Below are positions 10,314 through 21,220 of a DNA stretch of 64,000 nucleotides, piece after piece (the first letter of the stretch is position 1; each line of letters begins with the position of its first letter). This stretch comes from Glandiceps talaboti. Taxonomy: Eukaryota; Hemichordata; Enteropneusta; Spengelidae. The stretch lies in assembly GCF_964340395.1 (NCBI RefSeq), contig NC_135556.1, positions 649,501 through 713,500 of the forward strand, given 5' to 3'. Position numbers and translations under genes: made by a program. The notes below the pieces were generated by a model. It was not told the origin of the DNA, ran no database searches, and saw nothing but the letters and a program-made list of their open reading frames with translations.

Positions 10314-10671
10314 AAAAAATATAACTAATGTGTAAACATAGGGTGCATAACATTTTTAGATTGTTGTTTTCCTCACAGGCAAAATATAACAATGTTTTGA
10401 CTTTTCCCATACCTTTATGGAAAGAACACAAGGGGATGTGTATAAGCTGTTATTTGAAAAATACAGTATTTAGTTTCAAAGTATTGGTTTGGTAAAGTTG
10501 TAGGTAAAATCTAAGTGTCGAAACAATATATTTAAAAGCATTAACTTCAAAAGGTGACCATGTACTATATGCACCGTACCATTGGTGAGTGTGTCATTGT
10601 TTTTTTATCCTGTTCTTTAATTCTCACTCTGAAATACTAATATATTGTATTTATTCTTCTGAGTGTTCCAG

Positions 10672-11984
10672 GTAATACAAGATGTATTCAGTTTTTAATC
10701 CGATATGGCGAAGAAAATGGTTTACCAATGCCGGCAGCACCACGTGGAAGGGATGGGAGGGCCCCTGTATACTTACCTTCAAGCGAGTCTAAGATGGATG
10801 TATACAACAAGTATGTTGAAGCGTGTAGAGACTGTGAACCTATTAGAGAATGTGTTGGTGAGACTTTATTCAGGAACATTTGGCAATCATGTGTCCCCCA
10901 TATACAGAAGATGGAACCATGTACTGATGTATGCGCGAAGTGTGAACAATATAGAAATAGTATTAGGTTTGCTGTTACTGAAGATGATAAATTAGGAGCA
11001 AGTTTAGCATTTTCTGAGCATATTTTGAAGGCCCAGAAAGAGAGAGAATTTTTGAATATTTGTATAAAAAATGCACAAGATGAGTTAAGTGATAGAGAGG
11101 TTTTGTCACCTGTAAGTCCATGTTCACAAGATTTATTTTCTGTCCACTACACTTTTGATTTTGCCCAGAGTTTTATGTTACCTCATCAGTCTAGACAAGT
11201 CAGTCAGCTTTATTTTTTGAATCCACTACGTGTTAATTGTTTTGGAATATGAAATGATGGTTTGAAATCACAGATGAATTATTTATTTGATGAGTCCCAA
11301 ACAATAGGAATAGATAATGGCAAATGTCATGGAGCCAATAATGTAGTAAGTATGTTAGATGACTATTTTGATCACCATGGTTTAGGAGAAAGGGTTTGTC
11401 ACTGTCATGCTGATAACTGTGGGGGTCAGAATAAGAATAAAACTGTTGTTCATTATTTCTGTTATCGCACTAGTATAGGTTTGCATGATGAAATTAATTA
11501 CCATTTTCTAGAGCCAGGCCATACTAAGTGTATATGTGATGCATGTTTTGGAAAGATACGCCAACTTTATCGTAGAAGTGATGTAGATACAGTCAGTCAG
11601 TTGAGTAATGTAGTCAGTAAAAGTGCTAAAATTAATAGTGTTAAGTGTTATATGTGTCAGGGCACAGTACCAACTTTTCAGTGGTATGAATGGGATAGGT
11701 TTCTAAATAGATATATGACACCACTGAAGGGGATTAGACAGTACCATCACTTCAGGTTTACAAAGGAAGATCCTGGTTAAGTGTATGTCAGGAAGACAGT
11801 GACAGACAGTGAGGAGAGGATCTGTCTTGTCAGGAGAGGCATTACATGGCCACCATCTCCAGATTGTAAACCTGAAGTGATGGCAGCAGGTGGATTGAGT
11901 CTAGCTAGATTGAGAGAGTTGCTAAAGCAAATAGTTCCATATGTAAGAGAGCCATACAGACAGGTATTCTGCCCCGAGGAGTAA
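10672..11984 (+). pseudogene. Putative transposase, exon 3 with catalytic-like D-D-D, two stops
   Basis: One frame is coding-like from 10674 to 11984, interrupted by TGA at 11250 and TAA at 11778. The frame is one base out with exon 2 at any obvious acceptor. Key motifs: LPMPAAPRGRDG, then FDFAQ (Asp at 11157), HADNCGGQNKN (Asp at 11412) and GHTKCICDACFG (Asp at 11538). The spacings are 85 and 42 codons. Asp-x-Phe on a beta strand, Asp-Asn with downstream polar residues, and a His-Thr...Asp segment are the layout expected of an RNase H-fold DDE/D enzyme. I infer a transposase. The family is otherwise known only as uncharacterised proteins (DUF7869, from memory). Cysteine pairs (CHCH, CICDAC, CYMC) suggest zinc binding. 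It ends FCPEE and stop. Confidence 0.7.
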
Positions 11985-12700
11985 AATGTTATAGTCAAAA
12001 ACAGTGTCAAAAAGGAAGTATAACTTGAGTACCATATGATTTATCAGTACAGTATTGGAAGCAAGGGACAAGAAGATTATGTCAGTATGTCTTTCTTACA
12101 TTACAATTTGCATAAGGTATGTTCTCAAAGTGTCACATTTCATTAAAAAAAACTACTTTCAATCAAAAGATCACATTTGATATAATTTGTAGACAGATGG
12201 TCCAATGCAAGACATTCACATATATTGTTATATCAGGTCATCATAGTATAAGGTACATGTGGTTCTCATGTTCGGAAGTATACTCTGTATTACAATCATA
12301 GCATTTATAAACATTCAATATATATTGTCACTTTCAATCCATATGGCCATTTAGTTCATTTACAATTGAAAAGTGAGGAATGATATTAGAAGGATATCTA
12401 ATTTTGATGTTCAATATTTATTTGACAGGGTTACTTTTATTGTCATCATCATTTAACCTTTCGCCCTCCACCTATTCTCATATGTTGACTGTAATACACA
12501 AATATATAGCCATAAGATGAATTTCACATTTCAATTGTAGATTTATTTTGTTTGAGACAGTTTATGAAATTTAAGATTCCTTGTACATATGAATTTTTTT
12601 TAAAACTTATGATACAATGTACATGTACACACGAAAGTAATGTTTAGAATGTATTAATAAGGTTTCCTTTACATGTTTGAACTCAGGTGCGGTGTATATG

Positions 12701-12714
12701 GTTGCCATGGCAAC
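12701..12714. promoter_or_regulatory. Perfect RFX X-box palindrome
   Basis: GTTGCCATGGCAAC is the full symmetrical X-box consensus bound by RFX factors. It lies in the 3' non-coding part of the transposon; a weaker ATTGCCATGGAGAC follows 7 bases later. Whether it is functional or chance is unknown. Confidence 0.6.
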
Positions 12715-12805
12715 AATTTAATTGCCATGGAGACATATAAGAGTGTTGTGATTTAATATATTTTTTCAAGTGTATACATTTTGCAGTTTTCTTTAGTAAT
12801 TATTC

Positions 12806-12811
12806 AATAAA
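12806..12811 (+). terminator. Polyadenylation signal AATAAA
   Basis: Lies about 820 bases after the transposase stop and 370 bases before the right TIR. It is the best candidate 3' end for the transposon mRNA. Confidence 0.4.
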
Positions 12812-13175
12812 CTAATTGTTTGGTATTCCTATGTGTGCTAGTGAATCTCCCCCCCCCATAAAATAATGGAATGATCCAAAAACAAAAACAATAATTATCA
12901 GCCCACATACTTCTCATTGTAAATAAAATTATCCATAAGAATGATTCCAACTTGTAACATTATCATCAGTTGACACTCCTATACATTCACTATACAGTGT
13001 GCTTACACAAGGCAATAGCAAAAGCTTTTGTCAAAATACAAAGGTCAGAGGTCACATCTTTGGATGGGCCAAAATGGTAGTTTTAGGCCGTTTTCAGCAG
13101 AATCCTTTCATACACTGAAAATTAGCCATATAAACTATCTAAAAATGCAAAAAAGTCAAAATCAAAAATTTTCGA

Positions 13176-13213
13176 CATAAGGGCCCTTTCTGCCTGCGAC
13201 GGCCCATATATTT
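13176..13213 (-). repeat. Right terminal inverted repeat
   Basis: Exact inverse of the left TIR (TCGACATAAGGGCCC at the inner side, CTGCGACGGCCC at the outer side). Confidence 0.9.
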
Positions 13214-13581
13214 TCGACATGTGTATTTCTTTTTGGTATTAAGACATTGCTCTGTGTGTGTGTGTGTGTGTGTTTGTCTGCTTGCTTGTGTGTGTGTGTG
13301 TGTGTGTGTGTGTTTCGCTTTCGTTTTGGTCTGTTATTTCAAGTTTGTTTTTTTTGTTTGTTTTTTTTGGTTATTTTTTTATATCATATTACTGTATATG
13401 TTTTCCTTGGGCCTCGAACTCGACTAGTTTGAACAAACTATTTTTGTGGTCCAGCCAGAAGTTCAAGTTATTCTGTTATATATACTTTTCCTAATTGGCG
13501 ATGTGATTACTTGATTATTTCATTTTCCTCACTTGATATGTAAACATTTTTCAACCTCTGGCAAATAAATAATATATAAAT
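13214..13581. other. Right remnant of an intermediate insertion, with (TG)n
   Basis: Contains a (TG)n microsatellite at 13254-13312 and T-rich sequence. The interrupted TAGCAC-family repeat resumes right after, at 13582. Confidence 0.5.
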
Positions 13582-14170
13582 AACAACATCATCTGGTAGG
13601 CAAATGAGTAAACATTCAAAAAATGTATGCAAATACCCTAGCAACCATGACTACGCCCATAGCAACAGCCAAATGGTCGTGTATTTCACACAAAGATAAT
13701 AAAAGGAATTAATAGACAATTGAATAAACATTCAAAATATGTATGTAAATTTGCCTAGCAACAAGACCACGCCCATAGCAACAGCCAAATAATCACATAT
13801 ATTGCAAAGATAACAACGGGCATTAATAGACAATTGAATAAACTTTCAAACAATGTATGTAAATATGCCTAGCAACAAGACCACACCCATTGCAACAGCC
13901 AAATGATCACGTATATTGCAAAGATAATATCAGGAATTCATACACAAGTGAACAAAAACATACAAAAATGTATGCAAATATGTCTAACAACATGACCACG
14001 CCCATAGCAACAGCCAAATGATAGCATATATCATAAAGATAGCAACATGGTTGGCTAGGCAACTGGATAGTCATTCACCAAATTCACTTATTGTTAGCAT
14101 GGACTACCATATGGATAAACATTTTTAAAAACTGTACGGTTGTGCTACAACGCCATTGGCGGTATTTTTT
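13582..14170 (+). mobile_element. TAGCAC-family element, copy 1, right part
   Basis: Continues from 7987. It holds about four copies of a ~114-base unit containing CCTAGCAAC, CCACGCCCATAGCAACAG and a (A)TGTATG(C/T)AAAT stretch, and ends with GTTGTGCTACAACGCCATTGG. Confidence 0.8.
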
Positions 14171-14720
14171 GTACATTGTGAGATAAATCAATGAATAATT
14201 TGAGATTAATTGAATTGAGTGGCAAATTTTATGTTAGAATCTTGATGAACTAAACTCTGAATTCATTGTATAGTGTCTAACCTATTTAATCTTGGGAAAT
14301 CAACTGACTAATTATTAAGATGAATTTGAAATTTGTATTTTACTATACCAACTAAAATAATAATACTGGTATATTAATTACAGATCACTGGTTGATTGAA
14401 TATCAATACTGTGTTTGATCCTGATCAACTCTATTGTTAATTAATTTGAGACATATAGAGATTAATTTATTCAAGTATTAGTTCATTATAAAATTATTGC
14501 CATATTGTAATTAATTTATTCCAGTCTACTTGCATATTAATTACAGATCACCGATTGATTGAGTTGAAATACTGTGTTTGATATTGATCACCTTTATTGT
14601 TAATTAATTTGAGACATGTACAGATTAATTTATTCAAGTATTAGTTCATTGCACTGTTATTGTCAGATTACAACTAATTTATTCAATGATTATTTATTGA
14701 AGTATTAATTCATTGTATTA
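14171..14720. repeat. AT-rich diverged tandem repeat
   Basis: Two to three copies of a ~180-base AT-rich unit, marked by ATTAATTTGAGACAT and TTATTCAAGTATTAGTTCATT. Non-coding. Confidence 0.6.
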
Positions 14721-15287
14721 CAGTATATGGGGATTAATAACTTATCCAACAATGGCTAGCAACAAGACTATGCCATGGCAACAGCCAAATGATAGCATAT
14801 ATGGTAAAGACAACAACAGGGTTGGTTAGGCAACCAGATAAATCTAAACAAAAATAAATGTACAGTTGTGCTACAACACCATTGGTGCTAATTTTAAGAT
14901 TATATTGGAAAGTGGTCATCCTAAAGGTGAATGAAAATATGGCAAATGATAGCATATATGGTTAAAGGTAACACCAGGACTGGCTAGGCAACCAGATAAA
15001 CATAAACAAAAATAAATGTACAGTTGTGCTACAATGCCATTGACGCTATTTTTAAGATTATATTGGAAAAGTGGTGATAAATATCCTAAAGGTGAATGCA
15101 AATATAGCTAGCAACACAAGACTATGCCATGGCAACTGCCATGATAGCATACATGTACATGTATATGGTTGAAGGTAACACCAGGACTGGCTAGGCAACC
15201 AGATAAACATAAACAAAAAAATGTACAGTTGTGCTACAATGCCATTGGCACAATTTTAAAGATTATATTGGAATGAGATACATAACT
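14721..15287 (+). repeat. Tandem repeat with TAGCAAC and AGGCAACCAG motifs (PLE target)
   Basis: Three units marked by ACCAGGACTGGCTAGGCAAC and AATGTACAGTTGTGCTACAA. The same repeat continues at 22584-23040 beyond the Penelope-like insertion, so both parts were once contiguous. Confidence 0.75.
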
Positions 15288-15296
15288 TAAAGGTTA
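15288..15296. other. PLE target-site duplication, left
   Basis: TAAAGGTTA is repeated at 22575-22583 on the other side of the Penelope-like element. Confidence 0.7.
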
Positions 15297-15329
15297 GACT
15301 TATTTCTAAAGAATAATGATGTTATGAGT

Positions 15330-15372
15330 CGTTACTCAGAGTTTCACGCTTGTTGCGATCATCAGGTGACTA
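15330..15372 (-). ncRNA. Hammerhead-ribozyme-like core
   Basis: On the minus strand CTGATGA (15359-15365) is followed by a short CGC/GCG hairpin and GAAAC (15341-15345), and then by a self-complementary ACU...AGU segment. This is the order of conserved boxes in a type I hammerhead. Penelope-like elements are known to carry hammerhead motifs near their termini. Stem II lacks a proper closing pair and stem I is only partly paired, so this copy is probably degenerate. Confidence 0.45.
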
Positions 15373-15587
15373 ACTGTATAGTTCTATGAAGTTCCAATTT
15401 CAACTATTCCATTTCAAGTGATATGGGTGCACTTGATGCTAACAAGATGGTCAGACTAAACTATTCCTTACGGGGGTGTACTTCTGTAGTTGGCGAGCGA
15501 GTATTTGCCTTCATGATGACATTTCGAGACCAGTTCAGATTTTTTGTTCAGTAGCATACTCTTTTCAGCATTGATTATACATAGTTT

Positions 15588-16478
15588 CTAAGTTAAACAG
15601 CGGTTACAATGTTTCACCTCACTTGTATAAGCAGCCGCTTGGGTGATAATATCCCACTTGATATTATATGGCTGGTTCCTTTCTTTCAAATTCCATACTT
15701 GTTTGGAGAGCTGTGTGCTATACTGTAGCTTCTTATGAGTAAATGTGTGTTTGTAGTTTGAGAATCGTTGTTTAAATGTGTTCTCTGTTAGCCCAAAGTA
15801 TAGTTTTGTGTTGTTGTTATCTGGTGTGACTTGTGCCCTGTATATTATGTTGGTTGATAGGCAGTTGCAGTTGAGTGGACACTGTTTGTTATCTCTGCAG
15901 CTGCAGGATTTATTAGCTTTCTGTGTATGGTCTGCACTGACTGACTTGTTGTGTGCTTTCACAATACTCAACATGTTAGGCATGCAACTGTAACTAAACT
16001 TCAGATTTCCTTTGTTGAAGGTCTTATGTAGTTTGGTGTTTGGGGGGAAATGCCTCTCAATAAGATGGAGAAATATCTTGATGGCGATGTTAGATTTAAC
16101 ACTCTTGTTGAATGCTGGATTAAACCAGATGATGTATCTTAAAGTGTGTCTGTTATTTCTCTTCTTCCCTATGTGTGGTGTCTCCATATACGTTAAATTT
16201 TCCTTATAGGTGCTGTTTTTCATGGTATCATTGTAGAAAGGTGCAGCTTTTTCAAACATTTCCTTGCTGGATGATATGCTGGAGAAATGTTTGCTTATTG
16301 CCGCCAGTAGATGACGTATCACCGTAGGGGGTGGTTTGAGAGAGTATTGATGTATACTGGTTGATGAATTGGTTTCCTGTATGGACTGTATTCTCCAATT
16401 AAGAGGTTTAGAGTGGTGTCTACAAAGTTTGAGATTTTTAAATTGGTTTGTACATATATGGTTATTTTCCGAGTGCAC
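15588..16478 (-). pseudogene. PLE RT C-terminus and GIY-YIG endonuclease
   Basis: A 296-codon frame. The first half has SPYRKP-like and SLKPPPTVIRHL segments of the PLE thumb/linker. The second half contains a Cys-rich CSCRDNKQCPLNCNC motif followed by IIYRAQV and LYFGLTENTFKQRF, the GIY-YIG core in its PLE form, and then YKHTFTHKK and LSKQVWNLK. The endonuclease would nick target DNA for priming. This is the best-preserved part of the element. The frame is shifted relative to the RT segment upstream. Confidence 0.85.
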
Positions 16479-16499
16479 TGAAGACTTTGGTTATTTCTT

Positions 16500-16851
16500 T
16501 CTTTATACATTCTGCTTGATGCCCATTGATGTTTTTGAAGACAGCTAAATCGTTGTCTCTATATAGGCCAACATTGCTCTTCTGGTACTTTTCTGAGAGA
16601 ATTGAGGATGTACGTACCTACTAGCTCACATATCTCAGCACCGTCGTAACTTCCCATTGTGACATCAAATTGGTCTCCTTGTTGTCCTTCTTAGCCCAAG
16701 GGATTCCTTTATCGAATAGCAATGATTTTCTGCTGTGTATGAATATTTCAACATCTTGTTCCGATATGGTAGTATGTTGTTTTGCGAATATCAATGCTTT
16801 CTTTAGTAGATTTGCGGTGATGGACAGGTAGAAATTGACGATATCAAACAT
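16500..16851 (-). pseudogene. PLE reverse transcriptase, fingers-palm part
   Basis: Contains MFDIVNFYLSIT, the first RT aspartate motif of PLEs, and further on [11 protein letters not shown] (YRDND at 16549-16563) where the catalytic YRDD box should be. The second Asp is replaced by Asn. A stop (YVS*) and a frame change lie between these motifs. It would synthesise cDNA from PLE RNA if intact. Confidence 0.75.
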
Positions 16852-16926
16852 TATAAAGGTGTAATTTGATTTATCGGGGATGATCTTGAACCAGTTGATT
16901 ACTGCTGCCGAGTTTTTTCCATTGGT

Positions 16927-17278
16927 TCACTCATTTAGAACGTATGGTACTCTCATTAATACGGTCAAGTATCCTCTTACTGACCAGTCCCATTTCACTA
17001 TTTTGGCTGGGTTAATTAATCGACATGTCGGGTTGTTGGTAAAATTCTCTTTGTGGTCTTTCAGAGTTATGAAGGCTTTTTGGGGGGCCATTATTTCTAT
17101 TCTGTCATCAATGGTTAGGTCATATGCTATTTTCTTTGTCTTTGTATTGATGTTATCATACATTTTGTTGTTCACTATCTTGTAATTCTTGGTGATATTC
17201 TCTCTTAGGAGCTTCTCGTACTGGTTTGTATCGGTTCGGTAAAAGTTTCTTGCTTTATCAACAGGGATAAGCATTTTT
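16927..17278 (-). pseudogene. PLE reverse transcriptase, N-terminal part
   Basis: Reads MLIPVDKARNFYRTDTNQYE and later FITLKDHKENF and CRLINPAKI, which match RT motifs at the start of the PLE RT domain. The frame ends at TGA after VPYVLNE; the same frame continues with TNGKNSAAVINW. It is interrupted upstream by the insertion beginning at 17279. Confidence 0.8.
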
Positions 17279-18204
17279 ACCTCCCGTAAGGGTACGGGAG
17301 GTATTAAAAGGAGAATGTCTGTCTGTCTGTGTGTGTGTGTGTCTGTCTGTCTGTCTGTCTGTCTGTGTCATCATTTTCTAAAAATCGGCTGGCTCAATAG
17401 ACCATTACCCGTCTCGCGGGTGACGCCATTGAGTGCATAGCAACCACATTCGGGTGGTCAAGCTGAAGTGTCAACCGCTTAGCAACACCATTGTTCTCGA
17501 CGTCACGTACAGTGCAATACGTATGATCATGGAAGTATACTTCCATGGTATGATAGATCAAGGGAAGCAAACTTTTAAAGTATGGTTGTAAAAACGATGT
17601 GCGTATGTGAAATTCATAACTAGCCGTCAGACGTGACGGTGATTTTTGGCCGTCTGGGCGCAGATGAAGAGCGGTTGAGATTGACAGTTTCAACATGAAC
17701 TTGAAAATATTACTAGAGTTGGATCCACTCGAGGATCGCAGGCCCTATGGTTGAAAACTTGCATGTCAGGTCGCGAATATTGTATTCCTATTTTTAAACA
17801 ACGTCTAAAATTTGATACAATGTCATAACTTTTCCATAGACTTTTTATACGTCGCGTAGCATCGTCTAAAAACCAACACAACAACGTGTACGCGATCACT
17901 TTACTGTATAACGTGCTGTTAATAGTTGGCAATGATGTAATTCTTAGTCCGTAATTCGTCAGCTAAATTCGTCAGGGTCCGCTAAAAACTTTGAAATCGG
18001 TTGAGAATTTTTTTCACTGTCTTTGATTTTATCATATACATTTATAAATGAGCTATATATATGCATTTAAAATTAAAATTTAGAGATACTATGTCGTTTT
18101 ATTTTACGAATTTGGACTAAGATCTACAACATGTTCATCGAACTCAAGTATAAACATGGCTGACACGTGCACGTGTTTCACGCATCGCCGGTGATTCCCA
18201 ATTC

Positions 18205-18407
18205 TAGTTCCTGACGATTGTATTCCGATTTTACTCTAAGTTATCTTCATACAGTACTAGTCTAGTTCATGACGACCGTATTCCGATTTTACTCTACGTT
18301 ATTAAGGTAGGGTAAAATTGGAATACGGTCATTGGGAACTAGACTGGTAGATATTGTTGTATGAAGATAACATGTGGTAAAATCGGAATACGATTGTCAG
18401 GAACTGA
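18205..18407. mobile_element. Foldback element
   Basis: Arms 18205-18296 and 18307-18407 are inverted copies at roughly 85 percent identity with a 10-base loop. Each arm itself contains two direct copies of a TATTCCGATTTTAC segment. Confidence 0.75.
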
Positions 18408-19339
18408 CTATGATTTCCCGATCTGTGACGATAATTAAGAACTTTTCAATTCTGAACTCTAGGACAGAAACGGGACATTGGCACTCTAAAAATGTGTAAG
18501 ACTTTTAGCTTTCGTCCGTATTTGTCAACAGCGTAAATGTCAACGGTTCATAAGGGCTTACGGCTGGTGGATGTGTAGTAGTACTACGCCACACTTCATG
18601 TGCATTGCATTCTAATATACTTATATTGAATATTGGTGACAGGAAATGTTTCCACCATGTACATGTGTACTAATAATCAAAACTACTCGATTTTGCTTGT
18701 CATTAATTACCATTTCTCAAGATTGAAATATTATAGCCATCTAGTATGCTGCATAAGTTTGGCACTGACAACGTATTCCCAGAAATGACAGTCAGTTCGG
18801 AAATATAATGACAGTGTGACACTGGCGTATTTTTCTTTTAACTTGATGTTGACACGCTATATTTTCGCAACATGCTCTTTAGTTCGTGTACTTTCAATTT
18901 TTCAATGTCTTCCATGATGACTTAGGATTATAGATGGTCACAAACGGTAGTATTTTTTTCAGACTGATGCATTGACTTTCATATGAACAACATGGCCACT
19001 CCGCAAAGCTTGACCTCCGTAGCAACCGTTGCTAGGTTATTTGCATATCTCGCGAGATCTGCCGCGAGACGGAAAATACTCTATTGTAATGAAATTTGGA
19101 ATATATAATCTTTAGGGTAATGGCTAGACCTGATTAGGTTTTGAGCCAGATCTGTTAATGTTTAATTAGAGAAATTTGCATATTAATGAAATCAACTAAT
19201 TAAGAAATATCTTAAGACTGCATACTTCAATTTCAATATAATCTAGTAAATTCGTTAAACATAACAACATACATTTGTCCTATAAAATTTGTTGTTACAG
19301 CGTTAACGAATAATTAGCATAATTAATTATTTTTTGATA

Positions 19340-21220
19340 ATTAGGCTATATCTTAAAGTGTACATGCAAAGGTACATACTTTTTTTCGTAATTATGTTTA
19401 TTTTGCCATAAAAATAAAGGAAATCGGGTTTGTAATAGTACAATATAATTCTAACACGAGAAATTGCGCGAAAAATGAGGCACTCTCGGCTCAGCCACAG
19501 AGCACCTTCAGGTAAGTACCTCTCATTTGCATATGGATAGGACAGGATTTGGAACTTTATGACGTCAATGCAGGAACACAAACGCATTCATCAGTGTATC
19601 TTTACATGTAAATCCATTATGGTCGAACCAGAGGGTCAACTTCGAAACCCGTTTTCGCCAGAACCCGACGTTGGATATTGGTCAGATTCCTCAAGCGTAG
19701 AGCAATACACTCCAGCATTAACATCTGATGGTGTGATTTAGCCAAATTCATTCGAACCGACCGCTAGCAGTAAGATAGTTCCTCTGGTAGTGAATGAGTA
19801 TGTCCTAGTGAAGCCGTGTTGTTTACATAAACTAAAGGCTGTTATCGGCGTCCTTTATTGACATAACTATTCAATGGGTGGAAAACAGCTCCTGCAGACA
19901 TTTTAATCGTAACGAAAATTATCTAATATTTCCATACCCATCAAACATACAGAGATCGAATGAGAATGGCTTCAAGAGTTCCCCATAATATTCTCTCGAG
20001 TTGTTCAAATGTAGCATGTGTCATAACAGTACATTTGATCTATGGATGACCATCCAAAATCTTCGCGAAAGTAGACCCACAAATTCGTTAGAGCAGAACG
20101 TTTTGTTGGATAACCATCCCTCTTGAAAGCTATGTGTACACGTACTTTATTTCATTTTTTACTGTGTTCATTACCATCCACACAGTGACATGAAGTGGTT
20201 TCATCTTCTTTCAAAGCACATGCCATGTTCACTGAAGCCGGCCGTACTGTGGTGTATTGTGTATTATCTCCGACCAGTTTTGTTTGAGTTTTTTATGGAT
20301 AGACATGTCTTACGTTGTGGAAGTTATTTGACCTGGGAGCGTGAAGCTTAGTGCTGACTGTACTTTGCTGTGTCCATCCACTTTTGACATGTGATTGGCA
20401 TGACACGGTAATTGTTCAGGTAGACAAAACAATGGAAACAAAAATAGCAACATTATATATGAGCGTTGCGTCTTTTTACTTTGATATGATTCCGACGAAT
20501 CGATCTACATGTGATGTATCACAATGAAAACGATTGACTCCCAGCAACATTGAAATCAAAACATACAATCGGACTACACATTGTTTAAAAACAAATGCTT
20601 TCGTAGTGAAAATATTTTATGAAGCTAACTTGCTTTCTTGAAAACATCATTTCAAATTATTTTATTTGTCTTCCTTTTTTCGCTTTGATCATGGCTACAC
20701 CAGTGGCGTGGAGAACCCCGGCCACGGTAATATTTACCGGCTTTCACTGTATGGCGTCACTGTCCAGTTTTTACATGATTTCAACTGCCTTCACCCATTA
20801 TTACCTACTCAGTTATATCACTCAGAAATGTGTGTAGGGTGATCTTTCACTGCGCGGGTGCTGCCGACAAAACACCAAGGAACCATTGTTGTCGGAAGAC
20901 TAAACTGGTACACCACAATATGTACAGTTACAGATAATACTATATGGCAAGCATAATTAGTAATTCATAAGTAAACATTACACAAAGGCTAAGAAGGCTT
21001 TTGTAACACGTGGGACCTCGACACCTTTCGTGAGCTGGTTGAGGTGCCGAAGTTAGTCGAAGCACAGGGGATTAAGGGGGCAAGTATTTTTGCGACTTTC
21101 TTGCCAATGCGCGCAATATTTAGAGGTATGAATGCAATTTCATTTATTTTTATGGCAAAATAAACATAATTACAAAAAAAATTATCAACCTTTGCATGTA
21201 CACTTTAAAGAATGCATACT
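19340..21220. mobile_element. Inverted-repeat unit with diverged repeat inside
   Basis: Arms at about 19345-19480 and 21100-21220 share TTAAAGTGTACATGCAAAGG and TAATTATGTTTATTTTGCC in inverted orientation. The interior (19880-20600) is homologous to 42950-43830. No protein is recognised in it. Confidence 0.6.

Larger units (their letters stand above)
8075..13213 (+). mobile_element. TIR DNA transposon carrying a putative D-D-D transposase gene
   Basis: Perfect 39-base terminal inverted repeats lie at about 8074-8112 and 13176-13214. The left one includes GGGCCGTCGCAGGCAG followed by AAAGGGCCCTTATGTCGA. The outermost TATAT/ATATA is palindromic, so the target duplication could be ATAT or TA. 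The 5.1-kb interior contains one three-exon gene on the plus strand (8471-11984) and a polyadenylation signal at 12806. It sits inside a split copy of another repeat, which confirms insertion. The superfamily cannot be assigned from the TIR. The copy is inactive: two in-frame stops and one frame mismatch in the gene. Confidence 0.85.

Noticed and set aside
19559-19741. 60-codon ORF with EPEGQLRNPFSPEPDVGYWS
   Set aside because: Looks protein-like but is short, isolated and inside the PLE-splitting element; no family recognised.
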